DNA from: Cololabis saira
Lineage: Eukaryota > Chordata > Actinopteri > Beloniformes > Belonidae
DNA: 64,000 nt
Direction: 5' to 3'
Assembly: GCF_033807715.1 (NCBI RefSeq)
Contig: NC_084610.1
Location: 797,001-861,000 of the forward strand
Shown: positions 43,792-64,000 of the stretch, piece by piece
How positions within the stretch are numbered: position 1 is the first letter of the stretch
Layout: every line of letters begins with the position of its first letter
Program-made: the position numbers and the translations under genes
Notes under the pieces: model-generated
The model's input: the letters and a program-made list of their open reading frames with translations, nothing else
What the model was told of the DNA's origin: nothing
Databases searched by the model: none

Positions 43792-44825
43792 ACTGACTGA
43801 CTGACTGACTGAACAGTGCAGGTGTACCGGCCGACCCGTCAGTGCCACCCTCTCCCTCCATCTTTGGGGATGGATATAAATATCTGAAGGGATGATGGCT
43901 GGAGCTGCCGTTGGAGCTCACAGTCAATGTCAGTCTGACAGTTTTCATTCAGGTTCGGACACAATGAATTGTCCGAGTTTCTTTAAACTCACTGCTTCAA
44001 ATGAATGAGATTTTATGTCCATGAAGCCAAAACATCATCGTTGTGTGTTTTTCTTCAAATCATTGAAATGTTTGACGTTATTTAGCGCACTGCCACTAGA
44101 GGGCGGTAACTTCTCATTAATCACCTGCTTGTGGGACTCCAGCGGAGTCTGCAAACAAACACCAGGATAGTCTGCAGCCACTAGAGGACCCCCAAGAAAC
44201 AACCCCAATGCACTTTATTAGTTCAGGGAGAAATAAATTGACCTTTAATTTAATTTTAAATCACATTTAAGTGCTTCACTGGGATGTTCACCGTCTGTCC
44301 GAACCGTTGCGATCCAATCAGTTTTCTCACAGTTAAAGGTATAGTCTGTGATCGTATTCAAAAACATTTATTGTAATACTGGGTGAAATGGTCCTTCCAT
44401 CCTGAGAGTAGCCAGTGAATAATGTGTTCAGAAAAAGGAAAGAAAAACATCCAACCTCTCTGACAGCTTTAATCCTGTAAAAACTCTGACCAATCTGTTT
44501 TTTGCGCTCCGAGTGGCATGGATTGGTCAGAGGACCAGAGGCTTGGCAGGGGGGAAAGAACCAATCAGATGCCTTCATTTTAAGTCTCGCCCACGCCCCC
44601 CTCTGTCTCATGCGCACACTCTTCACGTCGAAAATCTTGCCGGAAAACTTCACACACTTGAGTCACGTTTGCTGAAGAATGGCGCAGAAAACGAGAAAAC
44701 GCAGCCAAAAATCCCCCTCCCCAGTATGGGGGTCCATGGGGATGGAGGCGTCTCCATCTCGGCGAGGGCGCAGAGCGCCCGTGCGGCTGGCGGTGCGCTG
44801 CAGTGCCCTGCAGGCTCTGTTGCCA

Positions 44826-45413
44826 CGGCTACGCCGTAGGGTACGCCGTAGCCGTAGAGTACGCCGTAGCCTACGCCGTAGGGTACGTGGCGACGCGCAC
44901 CATTCTGCGTTGGTGTAACGCGGAACCATAAATCAGCCTTCAGCAGAGGTGGCAAATCCGGCTTCAGAAAGTAAAAGTCCTGCCATATATTTGTTCTGTC
45001 CATTCACTAAAACCAGGTGAGTTCACTAATTAGCTCATCTACCTGGCTGAAGAGCTGTGCTGATTAGAATCAGCTGGTTGAGTGAATGGACAGAACAAAT
45101 ACATGGTAGGACTTTTACTTTCTGAAGCCGGATTTGCCACCTCTGGCCTTCAGTGTGTGCTCTGTGTCTGTTCTGAACTTCTCTCTTGTTCTCATTTTGC
45201 TGGGACATCGGGTTCCTCCGCCGAGACACAACTTTTGTGGTATGCGTTCATTGGTGTCTAAAAATGATGCGCAGTGCCCACCCAATCAGAAACGGTACAG
45301 ATATTCTGTTATATTTTTTTATATTTATAAAAAAATAAAGGATCCCCATAACTTTGATTGGGTGGGCAGGACGCACGTTTGGGTGGGCACAGCCCCCCCC
45401 TAAAACCGGCCTC
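44826..45413 (-). repeat. Composite repeat, copy carrying a MITE insertion
   Basis: This is the inverse of 33283-33660: a Harbinger-like end with CGTAGGGTACG motifs at 44826-44941, then (after the 202-bp insertion) GTGTGCTCTGTGTCTGTTCTGAAC, GCTGGGACATCGGGTTCCTC and the block ending GGCCTCG. The shared block outside the insertion is about 350 bp. Confidence 0.8.
44944..45145. mobile_element. hAT-like palindromic MITE, 202 bp
   Basis: Ends CAGAGGTGGCAAATCCGGCT and AGCCGGATTTGCCACCTCTG, with near-perfect arms of about 75 bp. The 8-bp target GCCTTCAG is present on both sides (44936-44943 and 45146-45153). The homologous locus near 33540-33560 has a single copy of that target and no insertion. 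Confidence 0.95.
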
Positions 45414-46228
45414 GCTTACAGGTGAATGAGACATGGGGTAGTTTTGTTGAAAATGTGCTGTCCAAAATGTCCTGGAAAACTCGACTCCTGCAAATGCGCG
45501 TTCCCCAAAGTTTGTAGGGGCGTGGCTTTGGACGGAGCGCTGAGGGGAGGGGGAGGAGGGGGTGGGACTTAGAGGAGGTGCCACTTTCAAATCTTGCTAG
45601 CTCTCCAACATTACTGACTATACTTTTAAGCAAATGTATGAATCAGAATCAGCTTTAATGACAACGTTTGAACATATCAAACAGGGAATTTGACTTTGGT
45701 TAACACCGTTGGCCCCATAGTTGTTATAAGGTGCCATTTGGCACCTCTACATGAATTTATAAAGTCACAATTACTGGACGTCAGATCTGAAGAGTGCTTT
45801 TGAAACCTTTTATTAGTCTCAAGGACAGACTCAGTCTAAACCTGGTTAATTGAAAAATGGGCGGAGTAACCGGACAACTGTGTTGAACTGTATTGAACTG
45901 TATTGAACGTTACTCCGATGCAGGAGCAGCCAGAGCTGAGACAAGGCCTCGCAGAGCTCTGCTGGGACTCGTGGTTGCTTGGGTCGCCGAGTAGGGCACC
46001 GTATTATTATCTTTAAAATAACAGAGATAATGTCATGTTGCTTCCACATCACTGAGAGCCATGAGGACTTCTATCACCTCTAGTGGGACAAAGTGCTCTG
46101 GTCCATCCCCACTTGTCACTACAGCATCTTCAGTGAACTCTGTGTTTAAGTCAGTTTTCTCTTCAGTTTGTGAGTTCTTAAAGGAAGAAATTCAAATGTT
46201 ATATTAGCAATGTTTATTTTTCTAGTTA

Positions 46229-48700
46229 GGGCCCGAGCACTGATGGTGCGAAGGCGCTATTGTCCATCCATCCATCCATCGTCCGCCGCTTTATCCGTTC
46301 CCGGGTCGCGGGGGCAGCAGCCTCAGCAGAGATGCCCAGACTTCCCTCACCCCAGACACTTCCTCCAGCTCTTCCTCCAGCTCCTCCGGGGGGAGTCCGA
46401 GGCGTTCCCAGGCCAGCCGAGAGACATAGTCTCTCCAGCGTGTCCTGGGTCTGCCCCGGGGTCTCCTCCCGGTGGGACATGCCTGGAACACCTCCCTAGG
46501 GAGGAGGGACATGCCTGGAACACCTCCCTAGGGAGGAGGGACATGCCTGGAACACCTCCCTAGGGAGGCGTCCAGGAGGCATCCGGTACAGATGCCCAAG
46601 CCACCTCAGCTGACTCCTCTCAATGTGAAGGAGCAGCGTCCAGCCACCCTGCGGAGGAAACTCATCTCGGCCACTTGTATCCGCGATCTTGTCCTTTCGG
46701 TCACTACCCAAAGTTCATGACCATAGGTGAGGGTAGGTGCGTAGATCGACCGGTAAATCGAGAGCTTCGCCTTTCGACTCAGCTCCCTCTTCACCACGAC
46801 GGTCCGGTACATCGACCGCATAACTGCGGACGCTGCACCGATCTGTCTGTCAATCTCACGCTCCATCGTTCCCTCACTCGTGAATAAGATCCCGAGATAC
46901 TTAAACTCCTCCACCTGAGGCAGGACTTCTCCACCCACCCGGAGAAGGCACGCCACCCCTTCCCGGTGGACAACCATGGCCTCGGTCTTGGAGGTGCTGA
47001 TTCTCATCCCTGCCGCGTCGCACTTGGCCGCAAACCGCCCCAGCGCATGCTGAAGGTCCCGGTCTGATGAAGCCAACAGGACAATGTCATCCGCAAAAAG
47101 CAGAGATGAAATCCTGAGGTTCCCAAACCAGATCCCCTCCGGCCCCTGGCTGCACCTAGAAATCTTGTCCATAAAAATTATGAACAGGACCGGTGACAAA
47201 GGGCAGCCGTGCCGGAGTCCAACATGCACCGGGAACAAGTCTGACTTACTGCCGGCAATGCGAACCAGACTCCTGCTCCGATCATACAGAGACCGGACAG
47301 CCCTTAATAGAGGGTCCCGGACTCCATACTCACCGAGCACCCCCCACAGAATGGCACGAGGGACACGGTCAAATGCCTTCTCCAGATCCACAAAACACAT
47401 GTAGACTGGTTGGGCAAATTCCCATGAACCCTCGAGCACCCTGCGGAGGGTATAGAGCTGGTCCAGTGTTCCGCGACCGGGACGAAAACCGCATTGTTCC
47501 TCCTGAATCCGAGGTTCAACTATCGGCCGTAATCTCCTCTCCAGTACCTTGGAGTAGACTTTCCCGGGGAGGCTCAGAAGTGATATCCCCCTGTAGTTGG
47601 AACACACTCTCCGGTCCCCCTTTTTAAACAGAGGGACCACCACCCCGGTTTGCCACTCCAGCGGTACTGTCCCCTTCCTCCATGCAATGTCGCAGAGGCG
47701 TGTCAACCACGACAGCCCTACGACATCCAGAGACTTGAGGTACTCAGGGCGAATATCATCCACCCCCGGTGCCACTGAGGAGCTTATGAACCACCTCAGT
47801 GACCTCGGCTTGGGTGATGGATGAGCACGCCCCAGAGTCCACACTCTCTGCTTCCTCAGTGGAAGGCATGTCAGTCGGGTTGAGGAGATCCTCGAAGTAT
47901 TCCTTCCACCGTCCGACGATGTCCCCAGTCGAGGTAAACAGCTCCCCACCCGCACCATAAACGGTGCCGGCAGAGTACTGCTTCCCCCCCACCCGCACCA
48001 TAAACGGTGCCGTCAGAGTACTGCTTCCCCCTTCTGAGGCGCCGAACGGTCCTCCAGAATTTCCTCGAGGCCGACCGAAAGTCTTCCTCCATGGCCTCCC
48101 CGAACTCCTCCCAGACCCTATTGTATCTGTAGGAATTTTTTTTTTTTTTCTTCCGACGAAAAATTTGATATTTAATGGTTTGCATTAATGGGCGTGGCCC
48201 AATGGCTCAACAGCGCCGCCTTGAAAACTTTGTGCCTCAAGCCCCACAATACGGTTTGACGTACATGCACGAAAATCGCTACACACCTGTATCATGGCAC
48301 AACTTAAGGAAAAGTCTCTTGGTGCCATGGCCCAAACCCAATAGGAAGTCGGCCATTTTGAATTAATTGTGTAATTTTGGCGCAATTTAGGCCATTTTCA
48401 CGTGTCGTACTTTAACGAGCTCCTCCTAGCAGGATCGTCAGTTCGACATAAAACTCGCTCAGGAGACAGAATCGTGAGTTTTCGTGAAATGGCGTGGCCA
48501 TGGCGCCGCGTTAAACAGGAAGTGATACTAGAAGCTGATTGGTCCATATTTGATAGATCCTAATTTCTGCCATAACTTTTGAATGGTTTGACATAAAGAC
48601 TCGTGGGTGGTGTCATCGGACTTAGTTTTGAGTCCTTGACCTTTATTGGTGAAAATTGCACGCGCGAGGGCCCGTTTATCGCTGCTTGCAGCTTTAATTC
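46229..48700 (+). repeat. Dispersed repeat family, copy 2, split by a LINE
   Basis: The left piece (TAGGGCCCGAGCACTGATGG ... GCGCTATTG) ends at 46260. The right piece resumes near 48120 and continues through GGGCGTGGCC and GGAAGTCGGCC to GAGGGCCCGTTTATCGCTGC at about 48690. The LINE at 46261-48120 lies between. The right half matches copy 1 at 5886-6115. Confidence 0.65.
46261..48120 (-). mobile_element. 5'-truncated LINE with reverse transcriptase
   Basis: The minus-strand frame 47958-46606 (450 codons) is a non-LTR reverse transcriptase: PLFKKGDRRVCSNYRGISLL, ERRLRP..EEQCGFRPGRGT, YMCFVDLEKAFDRVPR, GLRHGCPLSPVLF, then the catalytic LLFADDIVLLAS and LGILFTSEGTM. A second frame below it (46711-46226) continues toward the C-terminus, so a frameshift or stop near 46600 has broken the protein. 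Upstream frames at 48185-47756 hold more of the protein in shifted frames. The 3' end is a short ATGG tail (ATGGATGGATGGA on the minus strand), as in RTE/Rex-type fish LINEs. CTATTG flanks both ends. The exact clade was not determined. Confidence 0.88.
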
Positions 48701-49469
48701 ACTTTGAATTTGAATTTAGATTCAACAATTCTGGACAATCTTCATGATGAGCTTCATCGACTCAGATCAGGTTAAAGGGTTTGAATGCCCCCACTGTTCA
48801 GAATCTTGCAGAGGATCCCCCAAAAAAGCTTGAAATGGCCCAGAGAGCAGAAGAAAACGTTTAGTAGAAATCTTCCCTGTGAGGACGACCCGACGTGCAG
48901 CCGCCTCACAAACTGAGCTTTTCTCCAGAGGAGTCAGCTGACACTCGTCTCCGGTCACGGAAACGCAGGAGTCCACCGCCGCAATGCGGAGCTAATGTGA
49001 CCTCATTAATCTTTTAATCCTCGTTTCCTCGCAGCCCCACTGAACCTGTCCAGTTCCTGTGCTAAAGTCAAATACCTCAGTGGAAGTAAAAGCATCCACA
49101 GGTACCGAGGACAAGTGGTGACAGCTTATACAGTCGTGAATCCTCTAGAAAGGTTGTGAATGTTGCTGGCTGTCTCAATAGCTTTTATTGTTCAGTTTTA
49201 CCCCCCACATATATGTCAAAAAGATTCCCAAGCAAAGCCACAAAATCAGATGCAAAAGATGAACCAAAGAGCAGATGCAAGGAGATGACGAAGAGTTTCC
49301 ACATATAAGGAACAAAAATACGGGAAACAAACCACAAGTGGATACTAACAGTCCAAACTCACTCTTGGCAGAGTTGAAAATGAGCCATATGAGCTCAAAG
49401 ACGCCTAAATAGTCCCTGCGTATGACATCAAGGAAACAATTACAAAAAAATGGACACATTTATGCAGAT

Positions 49470-49830
49470 TTAACTCAGAAAATGAGAATATTGTGATAAA
49501 GTCCTTTATTTTCTGTAATGCAATTAAAAAAACAAAAATGTCATACATTCTGGATTCATTACAAATCAACTGAAATATTGCAAGCCTTTTATTATTTTAA
49601 TATTGCTGATTATGGCTTACAGTTTAAGATTAAGATTCCCAGAATATTCAATTTTTTTGAGATAGGATATTTGAGTTTTAAGCTGTAAGCCATGATCAGC
49701 AATATTAAAATAATAAAAGGCTTGCAATATTTCAGTTGATTTGTAATGAATCCAGAATGTATGACATTTTTGCATTACAGAAAATAAAGGACTTTATCAC
49801 AATATTCTAATTTTCTGAGACAGTCATGTA
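49470..49830. mobile_element. Palindromic MITE, third copy
   Basis: It is the same family as 1358-1740: CTCAGAAAATGAGAATATTG at the left, CAATATTCTAATTTTCTGAG and ACAGTCATGTA at the right, with a palindromic interior (GCAATATTAAAATAATAAAA and its complement). The first ~15 bases of the left end are missing. Confidence 0.8.
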
Positions 49831-49935
49831 TGTCGCCGTTGATTCAGCAGGAACTCAGATGTTAGGGGAGTGCTGTTGCCGTGGTAACCCCGGGATCCTG
49901 GGTTCTTGTACTTACAGGCAGGGGTACCACTCACT

Positions 49936-50032
49936 CTCAGGGTATGTATGTACACGTATAAGTACATATGTATGTATGTATATACATATGTATTTACATG
50001 TATAAGTACATATGTATGTATATACACGTGTA
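49936..50032. repeat. Degenerate TATG/ACAT microsatellite
   Basis: Alternating GTATGTA, TACATATG and ACACGTAT motifs form a ~95-bp imperfect tandem repeat. Confidence 0.8.
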
Positions 50033-50039
50033 TGTTTGG

Positions 50040-51278
50040 ATGTTTATATTTGGATTTGTTCACATTTCTGATGAATATTTGTGCTTTACTGTGGTTAACT
50101 AAAGGAAGATGTTAGTCAATGTTTATCCATTACACCCCCATCCCTATTTTCAGAACATAAAGGGATTTAATGCAGAATCTGAGGAAACTACCTCTGAGAG
50201 ACATTTATTTTATTATAAAACAACCAGTTTACAGTTCTTTTTGTCTTTCTTTTCATTTTTTTTTCCAAAGAATCAACAGATTACATAGCAATTAGGATAT
50301 ATATACATCAACAAATATGGGACAATATAAAACAACCAAATAAATAATTACACGTACAGAGATGTTTGTTTGTGGTCAGAACCTGATTGGGAGGTATTTT
50401 ATGGAGAACCACAACTGACAGAAATCACAACTCAAAAAACAAATGCAAAAATACAGGATTAACAGAACCGGAGAAATGATTGTGTTTTAACATTTATTGT
50501 GTTTATACATGTTTGCATTTCTTCATTTATTTACTACTCAATTTTTTAAATCACGATGTAACGCCACTTCTGGCCACATGGAGGCAGCAGATTACAAGAA
50601 TGTCCATGTGTCCAGTTTAAGGAGCAGACGAGCCGGACCGTCCCTCACTAGTGTTTGTACACAGCAGGTTTGTACGCCCCCATGTGGTCCGAACAGGTAG
50701 TGCCACAGAGAGGAGCTTTGATACATCTGTAATTTCTATATTTGTTCTTTACTTTCTTGTACTTTTTAGCGTTTTGGGTTCCGCTGTAAGCAGTTCTCTC
50801 TTCCTCAGTCGCCTTCTCATTTTCTCTTCTTCTGCTGTGACTGCTGTATCTCTGTGACCTGGTGTCAGCGTCGCTGAGTCGATGTTATCCGACCAGGACC
50901 GGAGCTGGAATCGCTGCAATTATAAAAGTAAGCAAATTCTCCTTCAAATGAAATTTTAATGTGAACAAGAGTTCACTGTTCTGCTTTAAAGTTGAGCAGA
51001 TTAACGCATGGCCACGTCTTTGTTATCTAACCATTTCTATATCTGATTATGTTTCTCTGCTTCTGGTTGCATATTGATTTATTCTGGATTTAGTCCGTCG
51101 TGGTTCTCCGCAGGTTTACAGCAGTAATAACCACCTTGGCTGCAGTGTCTAGTGATGTGACTTAAACTTCCAGGACCAAGAAACTATCTTTATAAAACAC
51201 ACAGTTCCCTTTCTGGTATCTGACGCTGATAAAACACGGGATGTGAAAATATCTGCATGTGCAGAGTTTTCATGTCAC
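50040..51278. other. Intergenic, no gene seen
   Basis: No exon or RNA gene is recognised. A possible repeat with ATGTGGCCAGAAG-like and CATGTGGTCCG sequence around 50565-50695 has no clear ends. Confidence 0.4.
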
Positions 51279-51900
51279 GACTGTGTTTCCATGCATCAAT
51301 AACCCTTTTAAAACCCAAATATTGGCAATAACCCAAATTTGCACGGCCATGTAAACACCAATAACCCCTTTGAATAACCTGAATTTGCTCATATTCTGGT
51401 TTTTAAAAACCCCAACATGAGCCCTGGGTTACTCCTTTTTAAACCTGAATATTGGGTCATGTAAACGCCAAACGGAATATCCCCATTAAACGGAACAGGA
51501 AGTTGTTTTCTGCACATGCTCTGTTCACAAGGAATCCTGGTCTTTTGAGTCCAGGAAGTTCTTATAAACACGGAGAAACCAAGACCAGGAGGAGACTAAT
51601 CACTTCATAAATGTAATGAAGGATATGAACATTTCTGCATTTGTAGACGCTAGAAAGTACCGGGATAGAAGATTTAAAAGAAGGTGAGAGAAAAGTTGCG
51701 TGAAGCAGCATTTGTTTTGAATTTGGATACAGGAAGAAGAAGCAGAAATGACGGGAATTGTGTCATGATGTTCTCCGTGCGTCGCTGGTTTGATCCAGAT
51801 ATCCTGAATGATTAATTACCATGTAAACGGAATATTCCCAATGTTTCAGTAACCGGAATATTAGCAATAACCTGAATTTAGACTGCATGTAAACATAGTC
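51279..51900. mobile_element. Inverted-repeat element with GCATGTAAAC ends
   Basis: The left end GACTGTGTTTCCATGCATCA is an imperfect inverse of the right end GACTGCATGTAAACATAGTC. Inside, CCATGTAAAC and GCAATAACC(T/C) motifs recur. The stretch from about 51960 to 52215, outside it, is a degenerate repeat of CAGATGTTG-type units. Confidence 0.5.
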
Positions 51901-52439
51901 AGTGTTGGTTGTTGAGGCAGAACTTTAATGTTGAAGTGAGTGAAGCAACTCCTCTTGTTCGGAGACAGAAGCTGAACAGCAGCTGCTCGCTGTCGGCAGA
52001 TACGCTCTCATGTTTCCAGATGTTGGTGCTTGTTATCAGATGTCCTTAAATGGTGACAGATGTTGACAAAGGTCGTTGGATGTTGACAGACATTGGCAGA
52101 TGTTTCCAGATGTTGGTGGCTTATCAGATGTCGACAGAGGTTGGATGTCGACAGATATTGTTTAAATGGTGACAGATGTCGCCAGATGTTCCCAGATGTT
52201 GGGGGCTGTTTTCAGATGTCAGCCCCGTGCGATAGGCAGCTGAAATTGACACAGAATTCAAGTTAAACAGTATTTATGTTGGTTTCTTTGAACGTGTTTA
52301 TCAAACATTTGGTTGATTTGGTTTGTTTCCACCCTAGTTTTCTTTTTAAATAATAAAATAATGATTTTAAATAAGTTCAGGGTCTTTCTACTAACTCGTT
52401 TCCCTTGACACTGTTCTTATATGTGCTGTATCCCCTGAA

Positions 52440-52715
52440 ATCCGGAGCCAAGAAACACTTTCACCCCATTAACAGCAAAGATCACTGGATGCGCCACAAC
52501 TTTCTCCAGTTAAAAAAAAACGAAATCGAGATAATTGTCTTTGGAACTAAAGAGAAACGATTACAGGTCACCACAGAGCTTCAATCTACACCTAAAAACC
52601 AGAAACCAGGCCAGAAACCTGGGTGTAGGGATGGACTCAGACCTGAATCTGGAAAAACACATTAAGGCAATGACAAAGTCAGCCTACTACCACCTTAAGA
52701 ATATATCAGGTTAAA
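52440..52715 (+). mobile_element. L2-like LINE fragment
   Basis: The frame reads WMRHNFLQLKKNEIEIIVFG, which matches the NFLxLNxxKTEVIVFG segment of fish L2 reverse transcriptases. After a frame change come DSDLNLEKHI-like and TKSAYYHLKNI-like segments (about 52632-52700), the usual next motif. It is decayed. Confidence 0.75.
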
Positions 52716-53296
52716 AGATGTGATGTCTCAGCAGGACCTGGAGACATTAGTCCAGCATTCATCTTTAGTAGCTTGATTATTACATTTATTAAAATGATGT
52801 TGCTGAAGTGTGAAAAAAATATAGAATAAAGGTAAAAACTAAAATAAAGAGTAATATTACTGCCCTGTTGTGTTTGTTGCCTGACATCACATGCAGCACC
52901 AGCAGGAAACACAGGTGAACTGAGCAGATCAACATCTGGGATGCAGATGTGCTGCATCCTTTCAGTATTCTTAAATCAGGCACAGTTACGTATACTTAAC
53001 CTGGCCAGCCAAACCTTAACCTTTGATTTCCAGGAGGCAGAAGAACTCTGAATGGACAACCAATCAGAGAGCCAGACTGGTATGTGAATGACTGTTGTTG
53101 GTTTTACAGTAAAAACGTGTTGATCAAAGGTTGATCAACGATTCTGCAGCATCGTGATCGTTTTAATTAGCGTGATTGCTTCGGTACATTTTGTGTGAAT
53201 GGGAGGAACCAGGCGGGTTTCACCAGAGAAACCTTTAGTGAAGTGAATGTTTATGTCTGGCTAGGCTTATGATTTTATATTTTCTGATCTAATTAA

Positions 53297-54392
53297 GGCC
53301 CAGTCCCAATCCCCCCCTAGCCCTCGTTTTCATCACTACCCCTAAATTTTGCGCGTTCCCGTGAGGTTAGTGGTGTCCCAATTCCTCTTTTCACCTAGTG
53401 GGAGTGAAGAAAACTAGTGTAGTGGCTATGAATCTGTCCCTACGGAGCGAGGGATTTCCGATAATCACTAGCTGAACTAGGGCCAGAAAAATTTCCCAGA
53501 ATGCTTTTCGTCGTCATTTGCGGACTGAATCAAAAAAAAAAAACATGCCGGACATTTCTTATTTTTTAGTGAATAAAATCAATATTTTGAGTTAGTTTCT
53601 GCATAAAAATGCGTTTTGATTAAATTTCTAGCGAGAAATATATATTTTACTTTCATAATATTCACTCAGTGAATGTACGTAATCACTCGTTTGCCCGTTG
53701 TTGCGAAGTCTTTTTCAAACCTCGCCAGAATAAAGGCTGATTTATGGTTCCACGTTACACCGACGCAGAGCCTACAGCGTAGGTTACGCGGCGCTGTACG
53801 CCATACACCGTACCCTACGCCGTACCCTACGCCGTACCCTACGCCCTAGGCTCTGCGTCGATTTAACGTGGAACCATAAATCAGCTCCTGAGCCTGCAGG
53901 CAGGCAGAAATCCCGAAATTTTCGGAGCAAATGTCTTAACAGGCGTAGCTACAACTGTTAGATTTAATCTATTAAACCAACATTTATCTTCCTAAATGAT
54001 TTATTTCAGCCAGCGGTAATTCTCCACAGAGCTGCTGCTGCTCCGAGCCGGCGGCTCTTCTCATCCCGAAAACATCACATCAAATTTCTTAACAGCCGTT
54101 ATTTGGATAAACTGAGCCCAGGTTGGGGATCTTAACGGTTACTTTTACGCCTGAAAAAATATTAAAACTTAATAAAGTGGCATATTAACAGCGCTACAGC
54201 TGAAATTAAAACAGCTTTTGGCTCTCAGCTTCCTGATTTTAGGGGTGGTGCTGAAAGTAGGAGTAGTGGGAGTATTGGGACAGACCTGGGAAGATTTCAA
54301 GTGCTCTAAAATCTGTGGCTTCTTTTTTAGGGCTAGTGGTAGTGAGGGAGGGCTAGTGGTAGAAAGTAGGGGGTGTATTGGGATTGGCTCTA
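53297..54392. mobile_element. TIR repeat with a Harbinger-like MITE inside
   Basis: The left end GGCCCAGTCCCAATCCCCCC is inverse to the right end GTGTATTGGGATTGGCTC. The right ~450 bp are the inverse of 7262-7700 (AOX intron). A Harbinger-like MITE (53731-53886) sits within it, with TACGCCGTACCC tandem units. Confidence 0.65.
53731..53886. mobile_element. Harbinger-like MITE, copy 6
   Basis: It has TAAAGGCTGATTTATGGTTC at the left and GTGGAACCATAAATCAGC at the right, with a core of TACGCCGTACCC tandem units. It is nested inside the larger TIR repeat. Confidence 0.75.
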
Positions 54393-54443
54393 AAACCTGA
54401 GTTGCTATTTTTTACTCTTATACGTGTTTTTTTGTCCTCCTCA

Positions 54444-63220
<8,777 letters not shown>

Positions 63221-63927
63221 CTGGAGAAAGACAGTTGGGGTTAATCTGGCAGATTAGTTCAACATGACTTCATAGATACGACTGCAGGCTCTCAAGTGCC
63301 CCCCGGTGGTTGGTGGCGTTACTGGTTATAAACTTCGAAATATTGTTATAAAGTTGTTTTTTTTTAACAATTTCATAGGAGAAAAATACAGTAATCCCTC
63401 ACTATAACGCGGTTCACCTTTCATGGTCTCGCTGCTTCACAGATTTGCATCGTGCATCGTGTTCTGCATTCTGATTGGCTAAACAGTCTCCACACTTTTT
63501 TCCTTACTGTGTCAATAACGTTGGTTGCTGAGCAACAAGCTGAGAACGGCCAATGAGCTTCAGCAGCAGCTCAAGAACGGGAGCCTTTGATGAATCGTTC
63601 ATTACAGTCTCAGATATAATCCATGGTGGCATGACGGTTTATAAGAAGAAAAAAGAGCGACAACAACGACCCATAACTATGTTCTTTTCTGGAAAAAACA
63701 CACCTGCAGGTTTTAGAAGAAAGAGACGCTACAGAGTCAGGATGCAGCAGCATCAGAAGAGCAGTGAAATACGCATCAGTCACAATCTGTCCTACTGGAC
63801 TTATTGTATTTTTTTCATAATAATTTTTCATTTTCAAATCCAATTAATCAGGTCGCAGTGGGGCGGTGCTGATCTCCACAATTGGAAGCCTCATATAATA
63901 ATTGTAAAAAAAATAAATAAAGGTTAC
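63221..63927. other. vwde intron, no further exon seen
   Basis: No additional EGF exon is visible to the right edge. A 137-codon plus-strand frame (63553-63966) has no recognised domain and overlaps repeat-like sequence. Confidence 0.4.
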
Positions 63928-64000
63928 TACCGTATTTTCTGCACTATAAGGCGCACTGCATTATAAGGCACTAAATATCTGGTAAAATACCGTACTATAG
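63928..64000. mobile_element. End of a TIR element cut by the window edge
   Basis: TACCGTATTTTCTGCACTAT resembles the terminal repeat of the element at 8845-9752 (TACCGTATTTTCTGGACTAT). GGTAAAATACCGTACTATAG closes the window. Confidence 0.6.

Noticed and set aside
48767..48976. Minus-strand 69-codon frame with CQLTPLEKSSVCEAAARR
   Set aside because: It has splice-like edges but no recognisable domain. It could be a downstream exon of the EGF gene, but nothing ties it to that gene.
63553..63966. 137-codon plus-strand frame near the right edge
   Set aside because: No domain is recognisable, and it ends inside a TIR element.

Overview
This window is vertebrate nuclear DNA, almost certainly from a ray-finned (teleost) fish. 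Short exons with GT/AG boundaries sit in long introns and intergenic stretches that are full of fish-type transposon remnants, satellites and microsatellites. Nothing bacterial is present. All coding calls come from exon-by-exon translation by eye; no search was run.

Four protein-coding genes are supported. (1) 666-9852, plus strand: the 3' half (17 exons, 671 codons) of an aldehyde oxidase (AOX, xanthine-oxidoreductase family), whose 5' half lies off the left edge. (2) About 13.35-30.1 kb, plus strand: a complete bzw1 (eIF5-mimic protein), with a GC-rich promoter and non-coding exon 1 near 13.3-13.43 kb, eleven coding exons (19725-29426, 419 aa) and a 3'UTR ending near 30.12 kb. AOX next to BZW1 is also the order on human 2q33. 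(3) 32458-40821, minus strand: a bHLH transcription factor of the TCF15 (paraxis)/scleraxis group, with one large exon at 40309-40821 and a probable small second exon at 32458-32493. (4) 54445-63220, minus strand: nine consecutive one-EGF exons of a large secreted EGF-repeat protein, most like the C-terminal part of VWDE; both gene ends are unresolved.

The rest is dominated by mobile DNA. There are many short inverted-repeat elements with readable target-site duplications (8 bp hAT-like, TA Tc1/mariner-like, TTA/TAA Harbinger-like, TTAA). There are two decayed Tc1-like transposons, several LINE pieces (a nested 1.9 kb reverse-transcriptase element with an ATGG tail, L2-like fragments and a 5'-truncated L1 tail), and a BED-finger transposase relic. 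Many repeats are nested inside each other.

The most notable items are a ~340 bp piece of 28S ribosomal DNA inside bzw1 intron 5; a ~2.9 kb, 21-bp-unit minisatellite inside the probable tcf15 intron, whose every unit looks like a 3' splice site; and a filled-site/empty-site pair that dates a 202 bp hAT-like insertion. I found no new multi-gene system; what is unusual here lies in the repeats and their placement in introns.
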